Counted from the first letter of the stretch, positions 8,914 to 16,121 are shown. The stretch: 45,590 bases of DNA from CAYNRQ01 sp964399875 (GCA_964399875.1 CAYNRQ010000001.1:1-45590); one strand, 5' to 3'. Notes: generated from the letters alone by a model not told the origin. Numbers and translations: made by a program.

Positions 8914-8942
8914 AACTTTTGTTTTAATGCGAGCCCCCGAAA

Positions 8943-9476
8943 ATCGAATATAACTTCTCTTTATCCAAAGCGTAACTAAGCCTTATCCTTTTTGGTGATC
9001 CAAACCAACTAACCAGATATGTTATAACCTTGTATTTATTGAATAAAGCAGACATCATGTGTTCAGGATCTTTAACCCTTGGAAGAACATAAAAAGCACC
9101 TTCAGGCTTCCAACTTCTAGGAACCTTGGTAGTATGGTATGCCATTTCCTGACCCAATGACCACAGGTAACCTGCCCTGAAACCACACATGGCATATGTT
9201 TTTGAAAATGAATTATCATATCCTTATAAACCTCATCAGATATAACATAAACACCAAGATCGCTTGTTAATTTCCCTATCTTTTTAGCGTTTTTATGTTC
9301 TCAACCCTTCCAGTAGGATTGGATGGTGAATTGATTATAACGGCCTTGCATTCCCTTATCTTTTCATCAAAATCTATCCTCCAATCAATCAGATCAAGGT
9401 GTCCAGAACCAAAGCTTATTATATTCTTTCCTTCAACACCAATAAAAACAGAAGGAGATCCCATTTTTTCTTCCAT
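8943..9476 (-). pseudogene. Decayed class I (aspartate-type) aminotransferase
   Basis: PLP-dependent aminotransferase fragments survive in order but in different frames: GKNIISFGSG, then IINSPSNPTGRV, then a shifted GVYVISDEVY, then SFSKTYAMCGFRAGYL with the PLP-binding Lys, then WKPEGAFYVLP and RIRLSYALDKEKLY. Normal members have about 390 residues. Here roughly 110 residues are missing between the first two motifs, about 25 before the Lys motif and about 100 before the GAFY motif. A stop follows NIKTLKR. The C-terminus was cut by the insertion at 7466-8942. It begins just after the L37e stop, so it was the third gene of the LSm-L37e operon. Confidence 0.8.
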
Positions 9477-9477
9477 G

Positions 9478-9672
9478 TCATTTCTTCCTTTCCCCTTTTC
9501 CTATCGAACCCTTCCACTGCCAAGAATAAGACCTTATCCTCTTGGACCTGCCATAGCCGCATGCCGCACAAACCTTCTTTCTAATATGATAGGCTCTTTT
9601 TCCGCATCTTCTGCACGCTATGTGAGTCTTTTTATTTCTCTTGCCAAAACTAGGCGTTCCTTTACCAGGCAT
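9478..9672 (-). CDS. rpl37e: 50S ribosomal protein L37e
   Basis: Sixty-four residues, the full length of this small zinc-binding protein of the large subunit. The signature is a zinc ribbon with CRRCG and CAACGYG, in a strongly basic chain starting MPGKGTPSFGKRNKKTH. It follows LSm by 28 bp in an LSm-L37e gene pair common in archaea. The degraded aminotransferase starts immediately downstream. Confidence 0.95.
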   Translation of the reverse strand: MPGKGTPSFGKRNKKTHIACRRCGKRAYHIRKKVCAACGYGRSKRIRSYSWQWKGSIGKGERKK

Positions 9673-9700
9673 ACAACAGCCTCCTATTTCTTATAAACTT

Positions 9701-9916
9701 CTACTCTCCAGGTGACACATAAATAATACTGTCTCCCCTTATAAGGACCTTTCCGAGGTTCATCTCCTTTTCACCCTCAATCTTCGCATCATCAAGCCAT
9801 ATATTTATATGCGAATCAAAGGCCTTAAGGGTTCCTACTATATTGTCTCCTGATTTTGTCTTTACTATTATCTTCTTATCTATGGAACTGCCGAGTACAT
9901 CTAATGGTCTCTGCAT
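9701..9916 (-). CDS. LSm / Sm-like archaeal RNA-binding protein
   Basis: Seventy-one residues, the normal length of an archaeal Sm core that assembles into a heptameric ring binding U-rich RNA. Sm1 is seen in KKIIVKTKSGDNIVGTLKAFDSHINIWLDDA and Sm2 in LGKVLIRGDSIIYVS, with the RNA-binding RGD. The GGTG ribosome binding site lies 6 bases before the ATG and falls in one arm of a hairpin (9920-9945). First gene of LSm-L37e. Confidence 0.95.
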   Translation of the reverse strand: MQRPLDVLGSSIDKKIIVKTKSGDNIVGTLKAFDSHINIWLDDAKIEGEKEMNLGKVLIRGDSIIYVSPGE

Positions 9917-10052
9917 CTCAACACCTTAAAAATTCCAATGGTGTTAACATTGAATTTACGTTGAATCGAAAAATCACATAGATTTGCCAGTTTGATTCAA
10001 CAGTTGTTGCCTCATCAAGAAAACCTTGCAGTCCTGGAGGCAACATTATTTT
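9917..10052 (-). promoter_or_regulatory. Structured 5' leader of the LSm-L37e mRNA
   Basis: Three perfect inverted repeats follow each other: AACACC/GGTGTT (9920-9925 with 9940-9945), GTTGAATC/GATTCAAC (9960-9967 with 9994-10001) and TGTTGCCTC/GAGGCAACA (10005-10013 with 10037-10045). The last two each enclose a 4-5 bp inner stem with a 5-base loop and an 8-base one-sided bulge. A TATA-like ATAAATATAAAAA (about 10050-10062, minus strand) would start an mRNA carrying all or most of them. The stem nearest the gene contains the LSm ribosome binding site. Confidence 0.5.
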
Positions 10053-10121
10053 TATATTTATGCAAAATGTATTTAAAGGTTATATGAAATATAATATTAT
10101 TTGGTATATTAGAGGTACATT

Positions 10122-10511
10122 ATGGCTGTCTGGCATCTGAGATCAAAAAGAAAATTGACTGGTGGAAAACTCAGAAAAGTGAGAAAGAAGAGAAAACTGG
10201 ATGGAGGATCAAAATTCTTAGACACAAGAATAGCTGAAAAGAAGATAAAGATAAAAAGAGTTTATGGTGGAAAGAAAAAAGTAACACTGCTATCCTCAGA
10301 CAAGATAAGTGTTTCTGACCCAAAAACAGGAAGGATACAGCACATAAAGTTAATTTCTGTTGAAGAGAATCCAGCAAATCCGCATTATGCAAGAAGAAAC
10401 ATAATAACCAAAGGAGCCATTGTAAAGACCGAGGCCGGCATGGCCAGGATAACCAACAGACCAACTCAGGATGGTGTTGTTAGCGGTGTTCTGATTGGGG
10501 AGAAAAAGTAA
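10122..10511 (+). CDS. rps8e: 30S ribosomal protein S8e
   Basis: A 129-residue archaeal/eukaryotic ribosomal protein of the small subunit. It begins MAVWHLRSKRKLTGGKLRKVRKKRK, the typical N-terminus, and ends with ITKGAIVKTEAGMARITNRPTQDGVVSGVLI, the conserved S8e core. A GAGGT ribosome binding site precedes ATG 10122 and TATA-like ATATGAAATATAAT lies about 35 bp upstream. Divergent from LSm. Confidence 0.96.
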   Translation: MAVWHLRSKRKLTGGKLRKVRKKRKLDGGSKFLDTRIAEKKIKIKRVYGGKKKVTLLSSDKISVSDPKTGRIQHIKLISVEENPANPHYARRNIITKGAIVKTEAGMARITNRPTQDGVVSGVLIGEKK

Positions 10512-10512
10512 C

Positions 10513-12321
10513 CTATTCCCATTCTATTGTTCCCGGTGGTTTATCAGTTAGATCTAAGACAACCCTGCCCAGACCCAATTCAGCTGTGTATTTGCATATA
10601 TCATCGAAATATTCCCAGGACATATCCTTCCCAGGGATTGCCGGTCTTGCTGTCATGAAATCATCAGTTATAACAGGCCTTAGTCCTATAGCAGGTCCCC
10701 TGTATTTTTCATCAGCATAATCCGGAAACATTACAACAGGCATCTGGCTTATATCCGAGTAAATTCCGTGCTTATCAAGTAATTCTGTTGCTTTATTATC
10801 TGCCTCACGCAATAAGAAGAGTCTTTCATCATTAATTTCCACCCTTGTTTTTATGGTTGCTGCGGTATCTGAAATGGAATAAGCAACCCTGTTAACAGGA
10901 GTATTTTTAACAATCTCACTGGCAACTGTCTTGGCCTTTTTCATGTCTCTCCCCCCGCTAATAATAGCAAGGTTTCTGTAGCTCCTCTCATCTCCCTGAA
11001 CACCAACTGTTGCTATGGGAACAATATAACCACCCAGCCCATGATCACCTGCAATTGCTGACACATCCTTGTCTATGACTTCAAAATTATCTGGTTTGTA
11101 AGGGTTAAAGACAAGTCTTATTCCGAGACCGGGTCCTGGGAACGGGTGCCTCCAAACAAGTCCTTTGCAGATTCCTAGAAGTTCTCCAACGGCCCTTACT
11201 TCATCTTTGTATATCCATTTGTTCGGCTCTATTACCTTGCCTTGTTTTATTAATTCCATCACCCTTGGTGAAACGTTATGATGCAGCTTGATCTGGGAAG
11301 CTTCACCACCAACACCGCCCCCACTTTCTATCCAGTCTGTATAGAGTGTGCCTTGCATGAAAATCAGATTATTCCAATCAAGACCCATTTTTTCTAATTC
11401 ATCTTCCATAACATCAATAAACACATTCCCAATTATTCTTCTTTTTTCCTGTGGGTCAGTTATTCCATACAACGCACCAAGGAAATCACTGCTTCTGTCA
11501 GCAACTCTCAGGTTCGTCAGGCCGGCTTTTCTTAAGGCCTGTTCAACATGATAACTTTCATCCTTTCTCATTAGCCCATTGTCTATGTGAAGCAGATGAA
11601 CACGGTCCGGACCAAGTTTATTGGTTGTTACAGTGGCTGCAACAGTTGAATCAACACCACCACTGGCCAGAACCAGGACATCATTATTACCCACCCTTTC
11701 TTCAATCTCTTTTTGTGTCTTTTCAATATAACTTTCCATTGTCCAGTCAGGCTCACACTCAGAAATATTAAATAAAAAGTTTCCGAGAATCCTGTCACCC
11801 TTTTTAGTGTGTGTGACTTCTGGATGGAATTGCACGCCATAAATTCTCCTGCTATCATTACCTATTGCAGCAAGAAGGCCACTGTTTGTTGTCGCCAGCA
11901 CATCAAATCCGCCATAACCATAGCTAACAACGCTATCGCCGTGGCTCATCCATACATCATCTTCAACACCCAGACCCTCAAGAAGCCTAGAATATGTTTT
12001 TATCCTTATCTGTGTATTTCCGTACTCTCTTTTTTCAACCTGCTCAATTCTTCCACCAAACCGTTTAGCTATTAGTTGCATTCCATAACAAATCCCAAGA
12101 ACAGGTATATCAAGATTAAAAACCCCGGGATCACAAAGAGGCGCACCATCGTCATTCACACTTGATGGACCACCAGAAAGAATGATTGCATCGCTGTCTC
12201 TAAGCATGCTTGCTGATATGCTGTGTGGGACTATTTCGGAATATACATTAAGGTTTCTTATCCTCTTGGCAATAAGATGGGTGTACTGACCGCCAAAATC
12301 AATAACACGGACTTTACTCAT
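10513..12321 (-). CDS. guaA: GMP synthase (glutamine-hydrolysing), large eukaryote-type
   Basis: Converts XMP to GMP using glutamine and ATP. Residues 1-200 form the class I glutamine amidotransferase (Cys78 in VLGICYGMQ; GVQFHPEV with the catalytic His). The ATP-pyrophosphatase follows with LASGGVDSTV, then the dimerisation domain ending TDKPPGTIEWE. At 602 residues it exceeds the usual 510-530. The extra length is in the C-terminal region (IVPIATVGVQGDERSYRN, ISQMPVVMFP, ITDDFMTARPAIPG), which resembles human-type GMPS rather than the bacterial form. Many archaea split the two domains into separate genes, so a fused large form is notable. Confidence 0.93.
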   Translation of the reverse strand: MSKVRVIDFGGQYTHLIAKRIRNLNVYSEIVPHSISASMLRDSDAIILSGGPSSVNDDGAPLCDPGVFNLDIPVLGICYGMQLIAKRFGGRIEQVEKREYGNTQIRIKTYSRLLEGLGVEDDVWMSHGDSVVSYGYGGFDVLATTNSGLLAAIGNDSRRIYGVQFHPEVTHTKKGDRILGNFLFNISECEPDWTMESYIEKTQKEIEERVGNNDVLVLASGGVDSTVAATVTTNKLGPDRVHLLHIDNGLMRKDESYHVEQALRKAGLTNLRVADRSSDFLGALYGITDPQEKRRIIGNVFIDVMEDELEKMGLDWNNLIFMQGTLYTDWIESGGGVGGEASQIKLHHNVSPRVMELIKQGKVIEPNKWIYKDEVRAVGELLGICKGLVWRHPFPGPGLGIRLVFNPYKPDNFEVIDKDVSAIAGDHGLGGYIVPIATVGVQGDERSYRNLAIISGGRDMKKAKTVASEIVKNTPVNRVAYSISDTAATIKTRVEINDERLFLLREADNKATELLDKHGIYSDISQMPVVMFPDYADEKYRGPAIGLRPVITDDFMTARPAIPGKDMSWEYFDDICKYTAELGLGRVVLDLTDKPPGTIEWE

Positions 12322-12350
12322 TTTTATATTTAATGATAAATTTTAAATTT

Positions 12351-13442
12351 CTAAGCCTTCTCAAGAACCCTTTTCTTTGCAATATTCATGGCCGCGGCTC
12401 TCGGGTTTATTCCTTCTTTATCAGAATGTTCTAAAACAAGTTTTGTGTTTTTCACTATCTTTTCTTCTACCATTTTGAACATATCTTGCTCTGTCCCGCC
12501 CATGTATTCCACATAGCTTGATATCACGCCACCCGCATTGGCCACAAAATCAGGAACAACCAGAATACCCTTATTGTACAGCCTTTCCTCTATCTCCGGA
12601 ATCATGGGGATATTAGATCCACATGAAATTATTTTTGCATGGATATTGTTCCAGTTCTTTTCATTTATGGAATCTGGTATGGCTGCTGGAATCAGAACAT
12701 CCACAGGAAGCTCAAATATCTTTTCACAAGAAAAGACCTCGCCGGATTCATACAATGTAACAGTCCCTTGTTCCTTTTTCACTTTAGCAAGTTTCTCAAA
12801 GTCAAGACCCTGCTTATTGTAGATAGTTCCTTTTGAATCAGAGGCGGCCACGAGCTTTGCACCCCATTTTGTCAGGAACTTGGCAGCAAACCAGCCGACG
12901 TTACCGAACCCCTCAACAGCAAAGGTTACTTTTTTTATGTCCAGGTCTTTATGTTCTATTGCAACCTTGGCAGCATGGGCCACGCCAAAACCAGTTGAAC
13001 CAAGTTCGTGTGGCAGGCCTCCCATATCTTTGGGCTTACCGGTGCAGGCCCTGCTATCACCATTAGCCTCAGCAAACCACCTCATCTCTTCCTCACCCAT
13101 GTTCATATCAGGAGCTGCCACATACATGATTGGGCAGACAGATTTTAATGCTCTGGAAAAGGCCTTCACAATTGCCCTTTTCTGATCCTTGGAAAGCTTT
13201 TTATCATCTGCAACTATTCCTGACTTTGCTCCGCCAAAAGGAAGATCGGCAATAGCATTCTTCCATGTCATGGCCCTGGCCAGCTTTGCAACCTCATTCA
13301 CAGAAACAGTCGGAGTCATCCTTATTCCGCCTTTGCCCGGCCCCCTTTTTGTGTTGTCAATGACAGTGAATCCCTTCATCCCTGATTCTTTATCCTCGAC
13401 TTCAAGAATTTTCTCAGGGCCGAATTCATCTTTTTTGACCAT
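12351..13442 (-). CDS. gdhA: Glutamate dehydrogenase (Glu/Leu/Phe/Val family)
   Basis: Oxidative deamination of glutamate to 2-oxoglutarate, or the reverse, with NAD(P). The substrate side shows GGIRM and the catalytic-Lys motif LPFGGAKSGI (usually GGGKGG). The Rossmann motif is VEGFGNVGWFAAKFL, and the C-terminal signature is FVANAGGVISSYVEY. It has 363 residues against about 415, mainly through a short N-terminus. Its first 17 bases overlap the 3' end of the NifU-like gene, so it is the last gene of the iron-sulfur operon. Amino acid specificity is not proven. Confidence 0.9.
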   Translation of the reverse strand: MVKKDEFGPEKILEVEDKESGMKGFTVIDNTKRGPGKGGIRMTPTVSVNEVAKLARAMTWKNAIADLPFGGAKSGIVADDKKLSKDQKRAIVKAFSRALKSVCPIMYVAAPDMNMGEEEMRWFAEANGDSRACTGKPKDMGGLPHELGSTGFGVAHAAKVAIEHKDLDIKKVTFAVEGFGNVGWFAAKFLTKWGAKLVAASDSKGTIYNKQGLDFEKLAKVKKEQGTVTLYESGEVFSCEKIFELPVDVLIPAAIPDSINEKNWNNIHAKIISCGSNIPMIPEIEERLYNKGILVVPDFVANAGGVISSYVEYMGGTEQDMFKMVEEKIVKNTKLVLEHSDKEGINPRAAAMNIAKKRVLEKA

Positions 13443-13857
13443 ATTGTTTCTTACCCTTTTTATTTAAATAATCTTCCACTGCCTTGTGAAAGGCATCCAC
13501 AGCCAATACACTGCAATGGTATTTTACTGGCGGAAGACCTCCAAGTTTTTTCACAACCTGATCTTTTGAAATCTTCATGGCTTCATTCAGGAATTTTCCC
13601 TTTATCATATCCGTAAGAATCGAGGATGTGCTTATGGCAGCCACGCACCCAAAAGTCTTTACCTTGACATCTTTGATTATATCTTTATCTTGTTTGTTTT
13701 TTGCAATCTTCAGATACATAACCATAACATCCCCGCAAACAGGATTCCCAACCTTCCCCACACCGTCCGGGTTTTTTATCTCTCCAATGTTGTGGGGATG
13801 GGTAAAAATATCCATAACCTTTTTGCTGTACCCGTAATTTTCTTTCATATTAATCAC
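13426..13857 (-). CDS. iscU: Iron-sulfur cluster scaffold IscU/NifU-like
   Basis: Scaffold on which [2Fe-2S] clusters are built from sulfur supplied by NifS/IscS. The three ligand cysteines are present: C41 (GNPVCGD), C71 (KTFGCVAAI) and C115 (KYHCSVLA). Cys41 is followed by the conserved GD. At 143 residues it is a stand-alone NifU_N protein without the NifU C-terminal domain. The start codon overlaps the NifS stop by 4 bases (ATGA), showing translational coupling. Confidence 0.93.
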   Translation of the reverse strand: MINMKENYGYSKKVMDIFTHPHNIGEIKNPDGVGKVGNPVCGDVMVMYLKIAKNKQDKDIIKDVKVKTFGCVAAISTSSILTDMIKGKFLNEAMKISKDQVVKKLGGLPPVKYHCSVLAVDAFHKAVEDYLNKKGKKQYGQKR

Positions 13858-14996
13858 CTTGTCAATGGACTTATTCTCCTCAGGTTTTCAACAATGCTTG
13901 GAAGCTCTTTCAAGACATAACCTACTTCCTTTTTTGTATTATCCTTTCCCAGTGTTAATCTAAGCGAGCCGTGTGCATCCTTGGAACTAAGGCCAATGGA
14001 TGTGAGAACATGGCTTGGTTTTAATGACTTGCTTGAGCATGCTGAACCAGTACTGGCGGCAACACCCTTCATGCTTAAATGTATGACCATAGACTCACCC
14101 TCTATATGTTTGAAACAAAAGTTTGTATTTCCGGGCAGCCTTTTTTCCGGGTGGCCATTCAGCCAGCTGTCTGGTATCTTAAGAACACCCTTCACAAGCA
14201 TCTTGCTCAGCCTCTTTTCATGCTCCGCCCACCTGTTCATATTTTTCTTGGCCAGCTCCACTGCCTTGGCAAACCCAACAATACCCGGAACATTTTCTGT
14301 GCTTGACCTTAAACCGAATTCATGGCCTCCCCCGTGTATCTGGGGCGTAAGTCTGACACCCTTTCTCACATAAAGCAATCCTACTCCCTTGGGTCCATAA
14401 AGCTTATGAGCAGAGGCTGAAAGCATGTCAATATTCATCTTCTTTACATCTATAGGAATCTTGCCAAAACTCTGAACAGCATCTGTGTGAAACAATACAT
14501 CTTTATCCCTGCAGATATTGCCGATCTCTGCTATTGGTTCTATGGTTCCAATCTCATTGTTTGCATGCATTATTGAAACCATGACAGTATTTTTCTTTAT
14601 GGCTTTTTCCACATCCCTTGGATTAACAAACCCATACTTATCCACAGGCAGGTAGGTCACCTCAAAGCCATGTTTTTCTAAAAATTCACATGTATGCAGG
14701 ACAGCATGGTGTTCTATTTTGCTTGTTATTATATGATTACCCTTTCTTACAACCCCCTTTATAGCCAGATTATCAGATTCTGTTCCACCAGAAGTGAAAA
14801 CAATCTCTTCAAAGTCTGCATTGATAAGTTTTGCGCATTTCTCCCTGGAGCTGTCCAGAGCCTCTTTGGCATCCTGCCCAAAGCTATGTATACTAGAGGC
14901 ATTGCCATAAACAGCATTAAAAAACGGTATCATGGCTTCTAACACCTTTGCATCAACAGGTGTTGTTGCTGCATGATCCATGTATATTTTTTTCAC
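13854..14996 (-). CDS. iscS: Cysteine desulfurase NifS/IscS
   Basis: PLP enzyme that removes sulfur from cysteine and passes it to the scaffold. Seen: MDHAATTPVD at the start, TSGGTESDNLAIKG, the PLP lysine K198 in SASAHKLYGPKG, and the catalytic Cys320 in STGSACSS. The length of 380 residues is normal. The start is GTG 14996, overlapping the TGA of a 27-residue Cys-rich peptide (GTGA). It overlaps the scaffold gene downstream by 4 bases. Confidence 0.96.
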   Translation of the reverse strand: MKKIYMDHAATTPVDAKVLEAMIPFFNAVYGNASSIHSFGQDAKEALDSSREKCAKLINADFEEIVFTSGGTESDNLAIKGVVRKGNHIITSKIEHHAVLHTCEFLEKHGFEVTYLPVDKYGFVNPRDVEKAIKKNTVMVSIMHANNEIGTIEPIAEIGNICRDKDVLFHTDAVQSFGKIPIDVKKMNIDMLSASAHKLYGPKGVGLLYVRKGVRLTPQIHGGGHEFGLRSSTENVPGIVGFAKAVELAKKNMNRWAEHEKRLSKMLVKGVLKIPDSWLNGHPEKRLPGNTNFCFKHIEGESMVIHLSMKGVAASTGSACSSKSLKPSHVLTSIGLSSKDAHGSLRLTLGKDNTKKEVGYVLKELPSIVENLRRISPLTR

Positions 14997-15076
14997 TCTA
15001 AATCACCCTGTTCTGATTTGCAATCTATCATCACACATTTGCTGTCATCGCAACAGCATTTAAAATATTTTGCCAT
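14993..15076 (-). CDS. 27-residue Cys-rich peptide in the iron-sulfur operon
   Basis: A frame with a strong ribosome binding site (GAGGGG, 7 bases before ATG 15076) encodes MAKYFKCCCDDSKCVMIDC followed by KSEQGDLE. Cysteines are at 7, 8, 9, 14 and 19. It starts 4 bases after the HTH regulator stop and its TGA overlaps the GTG of the desulfurase, so spacing on both sides is that of a real operon gene. I do not recognise a family. A metal or cluster carrier, sensor or persulfide acceptor would fit the context, but this is inference. Confidence 0.6.
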   Translation of the reverse strand: MAKYFKCCCDDSKCVMIDCKSEQGDLE

Positions 15077-15080
15077 TTTA

Positions 15081-15449
15081 TTACCCCTCGGATTTCATGC
15101 AAATGTCACACCCTTTTGAAACATAGCCATGCCTTTTATGGATTTTGCACAGAATCATTTCCCTTTTACACTGGTCACAGATGCGCTGGATCTCTTTTAT
15201 TACACTGCTCCCCTTTAGGATATTCTTAACAGAATTTTTTATTTCCTTTTTTATATTATTACCTAAATCAACATCAGACCCTCTTTTACCTTTCATGTAC
15301 TGGGAAACAGCCGCTTCTGTTATACCCAGTTTTTCTGCTATCGCCTTCTGGGAAAGACCTCCCTTAACCATCTCTTTTGCAAGTCCCTTTCTTATGGTAG
15401 GTAAGAGGTACCAGACTTCTAACTCCTGGGGCATTATCATCTTTTTCAT
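15081..15449 (-). CDS. HTH regulator with Cys-rich tail, first gene of the iron-sulfur operon
   Basis: A 122-residue cytosolic DNA-binding protein. The helix-turn-helix is GLSQKAIAEKLGITEAAVSQYMKGKRG (residues about 31-57), a Cro/XRE type. The C-terminus has five cysteines, C91-x2-C94, C101 and C114-x2-C117, able to hold zinc or an iron-sulfur cluster. As the first gene of the operon with IscS and IscU, it could sense cluster status like bacterial IscR while being unrelated in fold. A 12-bp palindrome just before its start is a candidate autoregulatory operator. It resembles archaeal predicted regulators of the COG2522 type. Confidence 0.8.
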   Translation of the reverse strand: MKKMIMPQELEVWYLLPTIRKGLAKEMVKGGLSQKAIAEKLGITEAAVSQYMKGKRGSDVDLGNNIKKEIKNSVKNILKGSSVIKEIQRICDQCKREMILCKIHKRHGYVSKGCDICMKSEG

Positions 15450-15453
15450 TAGA

Positions 15454-15480
15454 TAACAATTGTTAAGTCTAATATTTAAA
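15454..15480 (-). promoter_or_regulatory. Iron-sulfur operon promoter with palindromic operator candidate
   Basis: On the minus strand TTTAAATATT (15471-15480) is the TATA element, 22-31 bp before ATG 15449. Between them lies the perfect 12-bp palindrome TAACAATTGTTA (15454-15465). A protein bound there would cover the transcription start. Confidence 0.55.
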
Positions 15481-15514
15481 GCTTACAGTATCCAAAAAGA
15501 GACAAAGCAAAATC

Positions 15515-15715
15515 CTACCCGTCAACCAGCTTTATAGCCTTTGTGGGGCAGCTTGTAACACACGCACCGCACTCAGTGCAATCCTGCGGTTTTATTACTT
15601 TGGATTTTCCACCTTTCAATTCAAATACGTTCACAGGACAAACAGACACGCATGTCCCGCAGCCTATGCATTTCTTCGCATCTATTTTGGGTATTTTATG
15701 ACCTATTTTTCCCAT
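15515..15715 (-). CDS. 2[4Fe-4S] ferredoxin
   Basis: Sixty-six residues with two complete cluster motifs, CIGCGTCVSVCPVNVF and CTECGACVTSCPTKAI. It is an electron carrier for anaerobic oxidoreductases, for example the PorB partner complex or the radical SAM activase. Third gene of a tight ferredoxin/DUF1858/ferredoxin operon, 3 bases after its neighbour. Confidence 0.93.
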   Translation of the reverse strand: MGKIGHKIPKIDAKKCIGCGTCVSVCPVNVFELKGGKSKVIKPQDCTECGACVTSCPTKAIKLVDG

Positions 15716-15718
15716 ATT

Positions 15719-15937
15719 CTACTCCTTCTTTGATTTATTTGCAATTACATTAAGCTCTTTTAGCATATCTTTAAATTCTTTATCTGACATACCATGCGCT
15801 TTTGAACCTTGCTCTATGGTCTCAAAAGCAGCTACATGACAACCAATACAGTGCAGACCATGTTTTAGCATAATCTCGGCCGCCTCGGGGTATTTATTAA
15901 GAATCTCAGCAAATGTCATGTCTTTAGTTATTTTCAT
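15719..15937 (-). CDS. DUF1858 redox-disulfide domain protein
   Basis: Seventy-two residues matching the DUF1858 pattern: an N-terminal TKDMTFAEILNKYPEAAEIMLKHGLHCIGC with the CIGC dithiol. In other organisms the domain occurs with hybrid-cluster proteins and other redox enzymes. It probably acts as a small thiol redox or metal-binding protein. It is sandwiched between two ferredoxin genes (1 and 3 bases apart), supporting a redox role. Confidence 0.82.
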   Translation of the reverse strand: MKITKDMTFAEILNKYPEAAEIMLKHGLHCIGCHVAAFETIEQGSKAHGMSDKEFKDMLKELNVIANKSKKE

Positions 15938-15938
15938 A

Positions 15939-16121
15939 TCAATCCAAAACCTTTATGGCCTCATTCGGACACTGTACTTCACATGCCTTGCATCCTATAC
16001 ACTCCTGTGGCTTGTCAACAACAGTGTGCTTATCCTTTTTACCAAAACAGCCCACAGGACAAACATCAATACATGAATCACAATCCTTGCATTTTCCATA
16101 GTCGATTACAGGTTTGGGCAT
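15939..16121 (-). CDS. Small 2[4Fe-4S] ferredoxin
   Basis: Sixty residues, starting MPKPVIDYGKCKDCDSC and containing CKDCDSCIDVCPVGCF and CIGCKACEVQCPNEAI, each able to bind a [4Fe-4S] cluster. First gene of the three-gene redox operon. It has an AAGGTGGT ribosome binding site before the ATG and a TATA-like TTTATAAATAAA upstream at about 16150-16162. Confidence 0.92.
   Translation of the reverse strand: MPKPVIDYGKCKDCDSCIDVCPVGCFGKKDKHTVVDKPQECIGCKACEVQCPNEAIKVLD

Larger units (their letters stand above)
7466..8942. mobile_element. 1.48-kb insertion with 4-bp flanking duplication
   Basis: The segment lies between two ATCG copies (7462-7465 and 8943-8946) inside the aminotransferase remnant. 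Deleting it with one ATCG restores the reading frame exactly. The left end (about 7471-7605) is packed with palindromes. The right end holds GCCCCCGAAAA (8933-8943), an inverted copy of 7595-7605 that overlaps the first base of the flanking ATCG. Ends on the two strands begin TTTTGCGG and TTTCGGGG, only a weak terminal repeat. It carries two frames (7609-7881 and 7953-8885) with more AT-rich codons than their neighbours. No transposase or integrase is seen, so it is either moved in trans or is a non-autonomous element. Confidence 0.75.

Noticed and set aside
10000..10040. C/D-box RNA on the minus strand (TTGATGA)
   Set aside because: No matching D box (CTGA) at the expected distance.
9960..10045. 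H/ACA guide RNA
   Set aside because: An ACA follows the last stem, but the 5' side of the internal loop has only 2-3 bases and no k-turn is seen, so the guide pocket is not formed.
10150..10165. TGACTGGTGG within S8e, similar to the intergenic motif
   Set aside because: It encodes the conserved LTGGK of S8e, so the match is a coincidence of coding.
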